This document shows positions 32,157-38,794 of a stretch of 40,536 nt of DNA, in pieces; within the stretch, counting starts at the first letter, position 1, and each line of letters starts with the position of its first letter. The stretch spans positions 1-40,536 of the forward strand of contig NZ_JAFJSY010000090.1 in the NCBI RefSeq assembly GCF_019857225.1. Direction: 5' to 3'. This DNA comes from Streptomyces plumbidurans (GTDB taxonomy: Bacteria; Actinomycetota; Actinomycetes; Streptomycetales; Streptomycetaceae). Under the pieces are notes generated by a model. The model saw only the letters and a program-made list of their open reading frames with translations. It was not told the origin of the DNA and made no database searches. The position numbers were made by a program, and so were the translations under genes.

Positions 32157-33298
32157 CCGACACCATCGACGGGGCCGCGCTGCTGGACGAGGTGGAAGCC
32201 TTCCACCGCCGCTTCAACGTCTTCCCCCACGAGGCCGCCTACGTCGCCGTCGCGTTGTGGGATGCGCACGCCCACCTGCTCGACTGCTTCGACTCAACCC
32301 CCCGCCTGGCGTTCCTCTCACCCGAACCAGGCTCGGGGAAGTCGCGGGCACTGGAGATCGTGGAAACCCTCGTCCCCGCGCCGATGACGGCCGTCAACGC
32401 GTCCGCCGCCGCCCTGTTCCGGTCCGTGTCCAACCCCAACGGCCGGCCGACAATCCTGTTCGACGAAATCGACACGATCTTCGGCCCCAAGGCAGGCGAC
32501 AACGAGGAGCTACGCGGGTTCCTCAACGCCGGTCACCGCCGCACCGGGGTCACCTACCGCTGCATCGGCGACGGCGGCAACCAGACCGTGCAGGCATTCC
32601 CCTCGTACTGCGCGGTCGCGGTCGCCGGACTGGGAGCCCTGCCCGACACGATCATGACCCGCTCGGTCATCATCCGCATGCGCCGGCGGGCGCGGAACGA
32701 ACGCGTGGAGCCCTTCCGGGCCCGCAGCCATGAGGCGGAGGGGCACAAGCTCCGTGACCGGCTCGCCCAATGGGCCGAACACGCTCGGGACGTCGTCACG
32801 GGCGCCTGGCCCGAGATGCCCGACGGCGTCACCGACCGACCGGCGGACGTGTGGGAACCCCTGCTCGCCATCGCCGATGCCATCGGCGGCAACTGGCCCG
32901 AGCGGGCACGGCAGGCATGCGTGACCCTGGTGACCGCCTCCAAGGCCAACGACAAAGGCAGCCTGGGAATCCGGCTGCTGACCGACCTGCGCGACCACGT
33001 CATGACCGGCATCGACCGCCTGCCCACCGTCGCCATCCTCGACCGGCTCAACGCCCTCGACGACGCCCCGTGGGCCGACCTGCACGGCAAGCCGCTCGAC
33101 AACCGGCGCCTGTCGCGGATGCTCGCGGAGTACATGACGGCCGACAACGAGCCCATCACCTCCCGCAACATCAAGACCGCCGGGAGCGTCCTGAAGGGCT
33201 ACTACGCCGTCGATCTCTGGGACGCGTGGGCCCGCTACTGCCCCCCACCCCCGGAAAGTCCGCTACCTCCGCTACCCGGCACCGAAAACGCTGCCTGA
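32153..33298 (+). CDS. DUF3631-family ATPase, probable replicative helicase
   Basis: 381 residues. Walker A PGSGKSRALEI near 60-70 and Walker B ILFDEIDTIF near 101-110, followed by TGVTYRCIGDG. C-terminal DUF3631 pattern: SRMLAEYMTADNEPITSRNIKTA. These are plasmid/AICE replication proteins, likely unwinding DNA for Prim-Pol. Two CCGCTACC repeats fall within its last codons. Confidence 0.85.
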   Translation: MTDTIDGAALLDEVEAFHRRFNVFPHEAAYVAVALWDAHAHLLDCFDSTPRLAFLSPEPGSGKSRALEIVETLVPAPMTAVNASAAALFRSVSNPNGRPTILFDEIDTIFGPKAGDNEELRGFLNAGHRRTGVTYRCIGDGGNQTVQAFPSYCAVAVAGLGALPDTIMTRSVIIRMRRRARNERVEPFRARSHEAEGHKLRDRLAQWAEHARDVVTGAWPEMPDGVTDRPADVWEPLLAIADAIGGNWPERARQACVTLVTASKANDKGSLGIRLLTDLRDHVMTGIDRLPTVAILDRLNALDDAPWADLHGKPLDNRRLSRMLAEYMTADNEPITSRNIKTAGSVLKGYYAVDLWDAWARYCPPPPESPLPPLPGTENAA

Positions 33299-33424
33299 CC
33301 AGCAACAACGAGGTAGCGGCAACCGGCACTGATTGCCGCTACCTCCCCGCTACCCATCCGCTACCGCTACCCCTTCCCGCTACCTCGAACAGGCCCCTGA
33401 CCTGCGAGGTAGCGGCGGTAGCGG
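33260..33424. repeat. CCGCTACC iteron-like cluster (candidate origin or excisionase site)
   Basis: Ten exact copies in 165 bp. Direct orientation at 33260, 33269, 33336, 33347, 33358, 33364 and 33377; inverse GGTAGCGG at 33312, 33408 and 33417. A degenerate AGTAGCGC follows. Spacing is irregular. The same octamer occurs in both attachment cores at 23472 and 35134. The 178-bp gap between the ATPase and excisionase genes is filled by this cluster. Confidence 0.85.
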
Positions 33425-33476
33425 AAGTAGCGCCCCTCAGAGAGGCCCCCGAAGGACTGCCCCGAGGAGATCCCGC

Positions 33477-33710
33477 ATGAGCATCGCCAGTGTGGAGACG
33501 GCCCGACTCGTTGAGGTCGACGGCCCTGCCCCCGTTCTCCTGACTGTCGAAGAGGCCGCCTACTGCCTCCGCATCGGCCGGACTACGTGCTTCGCCCTGA
33601 TCCGCACCGGGGAGCTGGAATCCCTGATGGTCGGCGGGCTCCGCCGAGTCCCCGCCGACGCCCCGGCCGCCTACCTCGCCCGCCGCCGCGCCGAACAACG
33701 CGCAGCCTGA
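33477..33710 (+). CDS. Excisionase (Xis), HTH_17/MerR-like
   Basis: 77 residues. A winged/helix-turn-helix core LLTVEEAAYCLRIGRTTCFALIRTGELESLMVGGLRRVPADAPAAYL is the AICE excisionase pattern. CGAGGAGA precedes the ATG. It is upstream of the integrase, separated by a hairpin. Confidence 0.85.
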   Translation: MSIASVETARLVEVDGPAPVLLTVEEAAYCLRIGRTTCFALIRTGELESLMVGGLRRVPADAPAAYLARRRAEQRAA

Positions 33711-33723
33711 CCCATCCCTCACC

Positions 33724-33754
33724 GGAGCACCACCCCACAACGGGGTGGTGCTCC
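33724..33754 (+). terminator. Hairpin between xis and int
   Basis: GGAGCACCACCCC and GGGGTGGTGCTCC form a perfect 13-bp stem with an ACAAC loop. It may reduce read-through into int or regulate it. Confidence 0.7.
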
Positions 33755-33789
33755 GACTGTTTCACCCTCACTCGAAGGAGAGCCCGCCC

Positions 33790-35067
33790 GTGGCGGAAGA
33801 CAAGAAGCGCACCCGACAGCCCAACGGCCGATCGTCCATCTACCTCGGCAAAGACGGGAAGTGGCACGGACGCGTGACGGTCGGCGTGTGCGACGACGGC
33901 AAGCCCGACCGGCGACACGTCGAACGCAAGACCCGCGCCGAAGTGACGGCGGCCGTCCGTGAACTGGAGAAGCAGCGCGACGCCAAGACCCTTGCCAAGC
34001 CGGGCAAGCCCTGGACCGTCAAGACATGGCTGACTCACTGGGTGGAGACCATCGCGCCACTCGCGGTGAACGAAAACACCATGGTCGGCTACGGGGTCGC
34101 CGTCCGGAAGCACCTGATCCCTGCCCTCGGGGCCCACCGCCTCGACAAGCTCAGGCCGGAGCACATCGAGCGCTTCTACGGGCAGATGCAGGCGGCCGGT
34201 CGTAAGCCGGGCACGATCCACCAGATCCACCGCACCTTCCGCACGGCGCTCAACGAGGCCGTACGGCGTGGCCACCTGGGACGGAACCCCGTCCAACTCG
34301 CCAAGGCACCCCGTCTCCGGGAAGAGGAGGTGGAGCCGTACACCGTCGACGAGGTTCAGCGGCTCTTGCGGGCCGCCGACGACCGCCGCAACTCCGCCCG
34401 TTGGGCCGTGGCGCTCGCGCTCGGTCTCCGGCAGGGAGAGGCCCTGGGCCTCAAGTGGGCTGACGTGGATCTCGAACGGGGCGTCCTGATGGTTCGCCGG
34501 AGCCGTAGGCGCCCTCAGTACGCCCACGGGTGCGGCGACACCTGCGGCAGGAAAGCCGGGTACTGCCCGCAGCGTCAGCGGACGAATCCCGAGACGGCCG
34601 ACACGAAGTCCCGCGCGGGTCGGCGCGCGGTCGGGCTCCCTGCTCAGCTTGTCGACCTGCTCAGGGTCCACCGGGTCAAGCAGGACGCCGAACGCACGGC
34701 GGCCGGCGACAGCTGGTCTGACGAGGGATGGCTGTTCGCGACTCCCACGGGTCGGGGCACGTCCCCCCGGACGGATTACGACGACTGGAAGGAGTTGCTT
34801 GACCACGCGAAGGTGCGGGACGGCCGTCTGCACGATGCCCGCCACACCGCCGCGACGGTCCTGCTGATCCTCGGAGTGTCGGAGCGGGCCGTCATGGGAC
34901 TCATGGGGTGGTCCACCACGGCCATGGCCGCTCGGTACCAACACATGGTGGACACCGTCCGGAACGAGGTCGCTGAACGCGTCGACGGGCTCATCTGGAA
35001 AGTGACCTTCAACGAGCCGGACGACGATGACGAGGGGCCCGCCGGAGCGCTCGTACGGGCCAACTGA
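33790..35067 (+). CDS. int: Tyrosine-type site-specific integrase
   Basis: 425 residues from GTG 33790, with AAGGAG 9 nt upstream. The arm-binding N-terminus SSIYLGKDGKWHGRVTVG is followed by a core-binding domain (WLTHWVETIAPLAVNENTM). Catalytic residues are in ALGLRQGEALGL (Arg I), LHDARHTAA (His-x-x-Arg) and TAMAARYQHM (Tyr). A 25-residue insertion with four cysteines (GCGDTCGRKAGYCPQ) is shared by many actinobacterial integrases. The stop codon is the first base group of the arm-type repeat. It acts at the adjacent tRNA-Ser site. Confidence 0.93.
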   Translation: MAEDKKRTRQPNGRSSIYLGKDGKWHGRVTVGVCDDGKPDRRHVERKTRAEVTAAVRELEKQRDAKTLAKPGKPWTVKTWLTHWVETIAPLAVNENTMVGYGVAVRKHLIPALGAHRLDKLRPEHIERFYGQMQAAGRKPGTIHQIHRTFRTALNEAVRRGHLGRNPVQLAKAPRLREEEVEPYTVDEVQRLLRAADDRRNSARWAVALALGLRQGEALGLKWADVDLERGVLMVRRSRRRPQYAHGCGDTCGRKAGYCPQRQRTNPETADTKSRAGRRAVGLPAQLVDLLRVHRVKQDAERTAAGDSWSDEGWLFATPTGRGTSPRTDYDDWKELLDHAKVRDGRLHDARHTAATVLLILGVSERAVMGLMGWSTTAMAARYQHMVDTVRNEVAERVDGLIWKVTFNEPDDDDEGPAGALVRAN

Positions 35068-35086
35068 GACGGAAACTGAGACGGAG
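35065..35086. repeat. Right copy of the 22-bp arm-type repeat
   Basis: Identical to 23631-23652. It overlaps the int stop codon and lies 45 bp before the right attachment core. pSAM2 integrase binds two arm-type repeats placed similarly around attP. Confidence 0.85.
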
Positions 35087-35091
35087 ATGCG

Positions 35092-35124
35092 CGAAGGGCC
35101 CGGCGCGATGCGCCGGACCCTTCG
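35092..35124. terminator. Element-supplied terminator for tRNA-Ser and int
   Basis: CGAAGGGCCCGGCGC and GCGCCGGACCCTTCG form a 15-bp stem with one C-A mismatch and a GAT loop. It sits where the tRNA's own terminator was and shares the GAAGGG...CCCTTC design. Confidence 0.75.
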
Positions 35125-35131
35125 TCTACCT

Positions 35132-35186
35132 GCGGTAGCGGAGGGATTTGAACCCTCGGTGACTTGCGCCACACTCGCTTTCGAGG
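35132..35186. repeat. Right attachment site of the AICE (55-bp direct repeat)
   Basis: Identical to 23470-23524. It covers the 3' half of the intact tRNA-Ser up to the base after the anticodon loop, the usual crossover zone for tyrosine recombinases at tRNA genes. Confidence 0.95.
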
Positions 35187-35217
35187 CGAGCTCCTTCGGC
35201 CGCTCGGACACGCTACC
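35133..35217 (-). tRNA. tRNA-Ser (anticodon CGA)
   Basis: Acceptor GGTAGCG pairs with CGCTACC. The anticodon loop is CTCGAAA with CGA (plus-strand tcg at 35181-35183), and a long variable arm and T-arm GAGGG-TTCAAAT-CCCTC follow. The 5' half is chromosomal; the 3' half lies in the attachment repeat, so integration keeps the tRNA whole. Confidence 0.97.
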
Positions 35218-35277
35218 GAGGGAGACCTTACAGCACCTCCAGCGGTGCTTTGAAATCGGTATCGGGTGGTCGGGGAG

Positions 35278-35727
35278 TCAGCGGGAGCGGAAGAAGTCGG
35301 TGAGCAGCCGGGCGCACTCGTCGGCGCGTACGCCCCCGATCACCTCGGGGCGGTGGTTGAGCCGCCGGTCGCGTACGACGTCCCACAGCGAGCCCGCCGC
35401 TCCGGCCTTCTCGTCGCGGGCGCCGTAGACGACGCGGTCCACGCGGGACTGCACGATCGCGCCCGCGCACATCGTGCAGGGCTCCAGGGTGACGACGAGT
35501 GTGCAGCCGGACAGCCGCCACCGGCCGAGCCCGGCGGCGGCCCGGCGGATCGCGAGGATCTCGGCGTGCGCCGTCGGATCGCCGGTCGCCTCGCGCTCGT
35601 TGTGCCCGGCCGCGAGCACGGCCGACCCGTCCGGAGCCAGCACGACGGCGCCGACGGGGACGTCCTCGCCGGCCCGTTGGGCCTCGTCCAGGGCGAGCCG
35701 CATCGCGGCCCGCCAGCGGTCGCGCAC
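35278..35727 (-). CDS. tadA: tRNA adenosine deaminase (TadA)
   Basis: 149 residues. Zinc motifs HAEIL (catalytic Glu) and PCTMCAGAI are diagnostic. TadA converts A34 to inosine in tRNA-Arg(ACG), whose gene lies in this same window. The start GTG 35727 is uncertain: no strong ribosome binding site is seen. It is co-directional with the associated protein gene 35 bp upstream. Confidence 0.88.
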   Translation of the reverse strand: MRDRWRAAMRLALDEAQRAGEDVPVGAVVLAPDGSAVLAAGHNEREATGDPTAHAEILAIRRAAAGLGRWRLSGCTLVVTLEPCTMCAGAIVQSRVDRVVYGARDEKAGAAGSLWDVVRDRRLNHRPEVIGGVRADECARLLTDFFRSR

Positions 35728-35762
35728 CGGGTCCGGGGTGCCCGCCGCGCTCGGTGCGGTGG

Positions 35763-36299
35763 TCAGCGGACGGTCTCCAGGACCTCCGAGGCGCCGAGGG
35801 CCTCGGCGATCGTGCTCAGGGCGTCCTCGTCGAGCGTGCGCAGCTCCTTGGCGCTCACGCCGAGGTCCTCCAGGATCTCGACGTCGCCGACGGGGCTGTG
35901 CGGCACCGCCTCGGCGCCCGTGCTGCTGCTGCTGTTGTTGTCGTCGTCGGTGGCGGGCTCACCGTCCTCTGTGCCGTCGAGGTCGAGGGAGTCCAGGTCG
36001 GAGACGTCGTCGCCGGGTTCCCTTCCGAGCAGTTCGTCGGTGAGCAGGATCTCTCCGTAACTGCTGCGGGCGGCGGCCGCGGCGTCCGAGACGTAGATAC
36101 GAGGGTCGTCCTCGCCGTCGACGCGGACGACGCCGAACCAACCGTCTTCCTGCTCGATCAGTACGAGCACCGTGTCGTCCTCTGTCGACGCCTCCCGGGC
36201 GAGGTCGGCCAGATCCGACAGGGTCTCCACATCGTCGAGCTCTGTGTCGCTCGCTTCCCACCCGTCTTCGGTGCGCGCGAGCAGTGCGGCGAAGTACAC
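35763..36299 (-). CDS. tRNA adenosine deaminase-associated protein
   Basis: 178 residues from GTG 36299 after GGGAG. The N-terminal YFAALLARTEDGWEASDTELDD and FGVVRVDGEDDPRIYVSDA and an acidic Asp/Ser run (DDDNNSSSST) match the actinobacterial TadA-associated family. The C-terminal segment KELRTLDEDALSTIAEALG is helical. It is always next to tadA in related genomes as I recall; role in tRNA editing is inferred. Confidence 0.8.
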   Translation of the reverse strand: MYFAALLARTEDGWEASDTELDDVETLSDLADLAREASTEDDTVLVLIEQEDGWFGVVRVDGEDDPRIYVSDAAAAARSSYGEILLTDELLGREPGDDVSDLDSLDLDGTEDGEPATDDDNNSSSSTGAEAVPHSPVGDVEILEDLGVSAKELRTLDEDALSTIAEALGASEVLETVR

Positions 36300-36552
36300 C
36301 GTGACTCTCCCACTGGTCCTAGGCGTGCCGGTTGGGGGTCCCCCCGGCGGAGGTTCTGGGCGGGGAGAGCTGGGCTCCGAGCCCCACCCACTCGGAATCG
36401 TGGCAGAAACAAGGCCGTGAGGGGACGTCTTCGGCTCCCTGTGTCCGCCCGTTTTGATCGACCACGAGCGGGATCGTACGCGGCGATCCTGGTGTGCACG
36501 CACCGGGTCGCCCCTCAACGACCCAGCTGACGGACCGGAGTTGCCGCCCCGG

Positions 36553-36744
36553 TCACCAGCGGAAGGTGCGCATGCGCATGGCGTGGCGCAACCGGGCGGT
36601 CTTGGCGCGGCGGGGCTGGACACGGTCGCGCAGTTCGCGCGCCTCGGCGAGATCCCGCAGGAACTGGGCCCTGCGCCGCCGGCGCTCGGCGTCGTCGTCC
36701 GCCGGCGAGTCCTTGCGCGCGTCGCTCTCAGGCAGGTCAGGCAT
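36553..36744 (-). CDS. Small basic protein of unknown function
   Basis: 63 residues: acidic head (MPDLPESDARKDSPADDDAE) then Arg-rich helix (RRRRRAQFLRDLAEARELRDRVQPRRAKTARLRHAM). Ending MRTFRW. Likely a conserved Streptomyces protein of the tadA-upp interval. GGGGGG before the ATG. No known domain. 36300-36552 has no gene that I can see. Confidence 0.65.
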   Translation of the reverse strand: MPDLPESDARKDSPADDDAERRRRRAQFLRDLAEARELRDRVQPRRAKTARLRHAMRMRTFRW

Positions 36745-36785
36745 GGGCACACCACCCCCCGGTCCGTCCCTCCCACTTTCCCTCC

Positions 36786-36880
36786 GAAGAGCGGTTTGAT
36801 GCCAGCGCAGGGGGTGTGAAGAGCGGTTCGGCGCCCGGTGCGAGGGTTCTGGAGAGCGGTTCGGCGCCAGCGCCAGGGTC
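36786..36880. repeat. Three imperfect 32-33 bp repeats before upp
   Basis: Units begin at 36786, 36818 and 36851 with GAAGAGCGGTT(T/C) or GGAGAGCGGTTC and end in GCAGGGG/GCGAGGG/CCAGGG. They fill much of the space between the small basic gene's start and upp. Confidence 0.6.
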
Positions 36881-36905
36881 ATGGGGGCGCGGTTACTGTT
36901 AGGGC

Positions 36906-37541
36906 ATGCGTCTTCACGTCGTCGACCACCCTCTGGTCGCCCACAAGCTCACCACGCTGCGCGACCAGCGCACCGACTCCGCGACCTTCCGCCGTCTCGC
37001 CGACGAGCTGGTCACCCTGCTCGCCTACGAGGCCACGCGCGACGTGCGCACCGAACAGGTCGACATCCGGACGCCGGTGTCCCCCACGACCGGCGTGAAG
37101 CTCTCCTACCCGCGCCCCCTGGTGGTGCCGATCCTGCGGGCCGGTCTCGGCATGCTGGACGGGATGGTCCGGCTGCTGCCGACCGCCGAGGTGGGGTTCC
37201 TGGGGATGATCCGGAACGAGGAGACGCTGCAGGCGTCGACGTACGCCTCACGTATGCCGGAGGATCTGTCCGGGCGACAGGTCTACGTCCTCGACCCGAT
37301 GCTGGCCACGGGGGGCACGTTGGTCGCCGCGATTCAGGAGCTGATCAAGCGGGGGGCCGATGATGTGACGGCCGTGGTGTTGCTTGCTGCGCCTGAAGGG
37401 GTGGAGTTGATGGAGCGGGAGCTGGCGGGGACGCCGGTGACTGTGGTTACCGCTGCTGTTGATGAGCGGCTGAATGAGCACGGGTACATCGTGCCTGGGC
37501 TGGGGGATGCGGGGGATCGCTTGTACGGGGCTGCTGAGTAG
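36906..37541 (+). CDS. upp: Uracil phosphoribosyltransferase
   Basis: 211 residues of full family length. PRPP motif DPMLATGGTLVAAI lies near 130-143, and LRAGLGMLDG and GYIVPGLGDAGDRLYG are the uracil-binding signature. Converts uracil and PRPP to UMP (pyrimidine salvage). The last third uses more AT-rich codons than the rest. The ATG follows a TACTGT box by about 6 nt, which hints at a leaderless transcript. Confidence 0.97.
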   Translation: MRLHVVDHPLVAHKLTTLRDQRTDSATFRRLADELVTLLAYEATRDVRTEQVDIRTPVSPTTGVKLSYPRPLVVPILRAGLGMLDGMVRLLPTAEVGFLGMIRNEETLQASTYASRMPEDLSGRQVYVLDPMLATGGTLVAAIQELIKRGADDVTAVVLLAAPEGVELMERELAGTPVTVVTAAVDERLNEHGYIVPGLGDAGDRLYGAAE

Positions 37542-37596
37542 CCCTTTCGCCGTGGGGGTGCGGGGTGAGTGGCGGCTGCGGGTGCGTTGTGGCTTG

Positions 37597-37617
37597 TCGC
37601 GCAGTTCCCCGCGCCCC
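37597..37617. repeat. Copy 2 of the short intergenic Streptomyces motif
   Basis: The 21 bases match 14335-14355 exactly. It lies between the convergent upp and LytR_C-type genes. Confidence 0.7.
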
Positions 37618-37639
37618 TAAAAGCCAAAAACCTGGCTGC

Positions 37640-38281
37640 TCAGCAAGCCTTCTTTGTCGTTGACGTTGGCTTGGGGTTGGCCAAGGCCGTCAGGGCTTTG
37701 TCTGCTGTGGGCTTTGCTGTGAGCGTCTTGAAGGCGTTGCCGATGATGAGGTCTACGGCGGTGTCCTTGCGGGAGGCGTCTGTGCGGCGTTCCGCGGTGG
37801 GGAGTTGGGTGGCCAGGACCGGCAGGGACGTGTTCAGGGAGGACGTGGGGCCGAGCAGGACGCCGGTGCCCTTGGTCTTCTTGTCGAACTCCTTGGTCGC
37901 GTTGCCGACCTCGCCGATCTTGAAGCCGCGTTTCTTCAGTTCGTCCGCCGTGCTCTTGGCCAGGCCGCTGCGCGTGGTGGCGTTGTAGACGTTGACCGTG
38001 ATCTGGGCGGGCTTGGGGGCGGCGGCGCCCTTGGTGCCGGCCGACGGGCTCGCCTTGGTCGAGCACTCCGCCGTGGAACCGGCCGCCGCTGCCTTCTTGC
38101 CGCCGCCGGTGAAGACGTCGATGAGCTGCAGGGCGCCCCAAACGACCAGACCGAGCGCGACCACGGAGGCCACCATGGCGGCCATCAGCCTGCCGCGCTT
38201 CCGGCGTGGTCGCATTCGTGGGTATTTGTCCCCCGTGATCCGGTACTTCCCGCCCATGCCCGGGGGAGTCAGCATGCTCAT
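37640..38281 (-). CDS. LytR_C-domain membrane protein
   Basis: 213 residues. Basic head, TM at about 32-54 (LMAAMVASVVALGLVVWGAL), Ala/Lys-rich linker, then a LytR C-terminal domain (ITVNVYNATTRSGLAKSTADELKKRGFKIGEVGNA) of about 95 residues. This domain occurs in cell-wall proteins facing outside. The start ATG has no ribosome binding site in view, so an alternative start is possible. Confidence 0.85.
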   Translation of the reverse strand: MSMLTPPGMGGKYRITGDKYPRMRPRRKRGRLMAAMVASVVALGLVVWGALQLIDVFTGGGKKAAAAGSTAECSTKASPSAGTKGAAAPKPAQITVNVYNATTRSGLAKSTADELKKRGFKIGEVGNATKEFDKKTKGTGVLLGPTSSLNTSLPVLATQLPTAERRTDASRKDTAVDLIIGNAFKTLTAKPTADKALTALANPKPTSTTKKAC

Positions 38282-38393
38282 GAGCGCAGCGTAGTGCGCC
38301 TGAGCGGCAATGCCTACTAGATGATCATTGCTCGCCGCGCAGGTGGACCCGAAAGGGCCAAGCTTTTACCGGCGGGTGCCGCTCGGGCGCGCG

Positions 38394-38690
38394 TCAGTCC
38401 AGTTCGAGCACGCGCGCGTGCAGGACCTGACGCTGCTGAAGCGCCGCCCGCACCGCGCGGTGCAGACCGTCCTCGAGGTACAGATCGCCCTGCCATTTGA
38501 CGACGTGTGCGAACAGGTCGCCGTAGAAGGTCGAGTCCTCGGCCAGGAGGGTTTCGAGATCGAGCTGTCCCTTGGTGGTGACGAGCTGATCGAGGCGGAC
38601 CGGGCGCGGCGCGACATCCGCCCACTGCCGGGTGCTTTCCCGGCCGTGGTCGGGATACGGCCGGCCGTTTCCGATGCGCTTGAAGATCAC
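38394..38690 (-). CDS. Small ParB-like protein
   Basis: 98 residues. MIFKRIGNGRPYPDHGRE precedes the helical stretch RPVRLDQLVTTKGQLDL and FAHVVKWQGDLYLEDGLHRAVRAALQQRQVLHARV. The latter pattern D-G-x-HR-x-x-A with flanking strands resembles the ParB/Srx nuclease-like fold. Highly conserved near this HerA-type gene in my memory of Streptomyces. Databases sometimes label such proteins as VapB antitoxins, but no toxin gene is near. Confidence 0.65.
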   Translation of the reverse strand: MIFKRIGNGRPYPDHGRESTRQWADVAPRPVRLDQLVTTKGQLDLETLLAEDSTFYGDLFAHVVKWQGDLYLEDGLHRAVRAALQQRQVLHARVLELD

Positions 38691-38794
38691 ACGGAAAGCC
38701 TACCGGTCAAGACGTTCCGGGCGCAGCCATGGAGACGGAGTGCGACGCTGGAAAAGACGTTACGAAAACGGGCAAACGGGAATAGGGGCTCGAT

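Larger units (their letters stand above)
23470..35186. mobile_element. Integrated AICE (actinomycete integrative and conjugative element) in tRNA-Ser(CGA)
   Basis: Perfect 55-bp repeats bound about 11.66 kb. The left copy is a tRNA fragment and the right one is part of the intact tRNA. Inside are all AICE modules: tyrosine integrase and excisionase next to the right end, a single FtsK-type Tra translocase (no type IV secretion genes), replication genes (primase-polymerase plus DUF3631 ATPase), a GntR-type repressor and small transfer-associated proteins. No transposase or insertion sequence is present, and no core gene lies inside. All coding frames are intact, so the element could be active. 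The architecture resembles pSAM2 relatives, but replication is of the primase-polymerase kind. Confidence 0.95.

Noticed and set aside
33260..33424. CRISPR array
   Set aside because: Repeats are only 8 bp, irregularly spaced, in both orientations and without spacers. The 6834-7016 array was rejected for the same reason: no spacers.
38394..38690. VapB antitoxin
   Set aside because: No VapC-like toxin is adjacent, and the fold looks ParB-like; the label is not supported by context.
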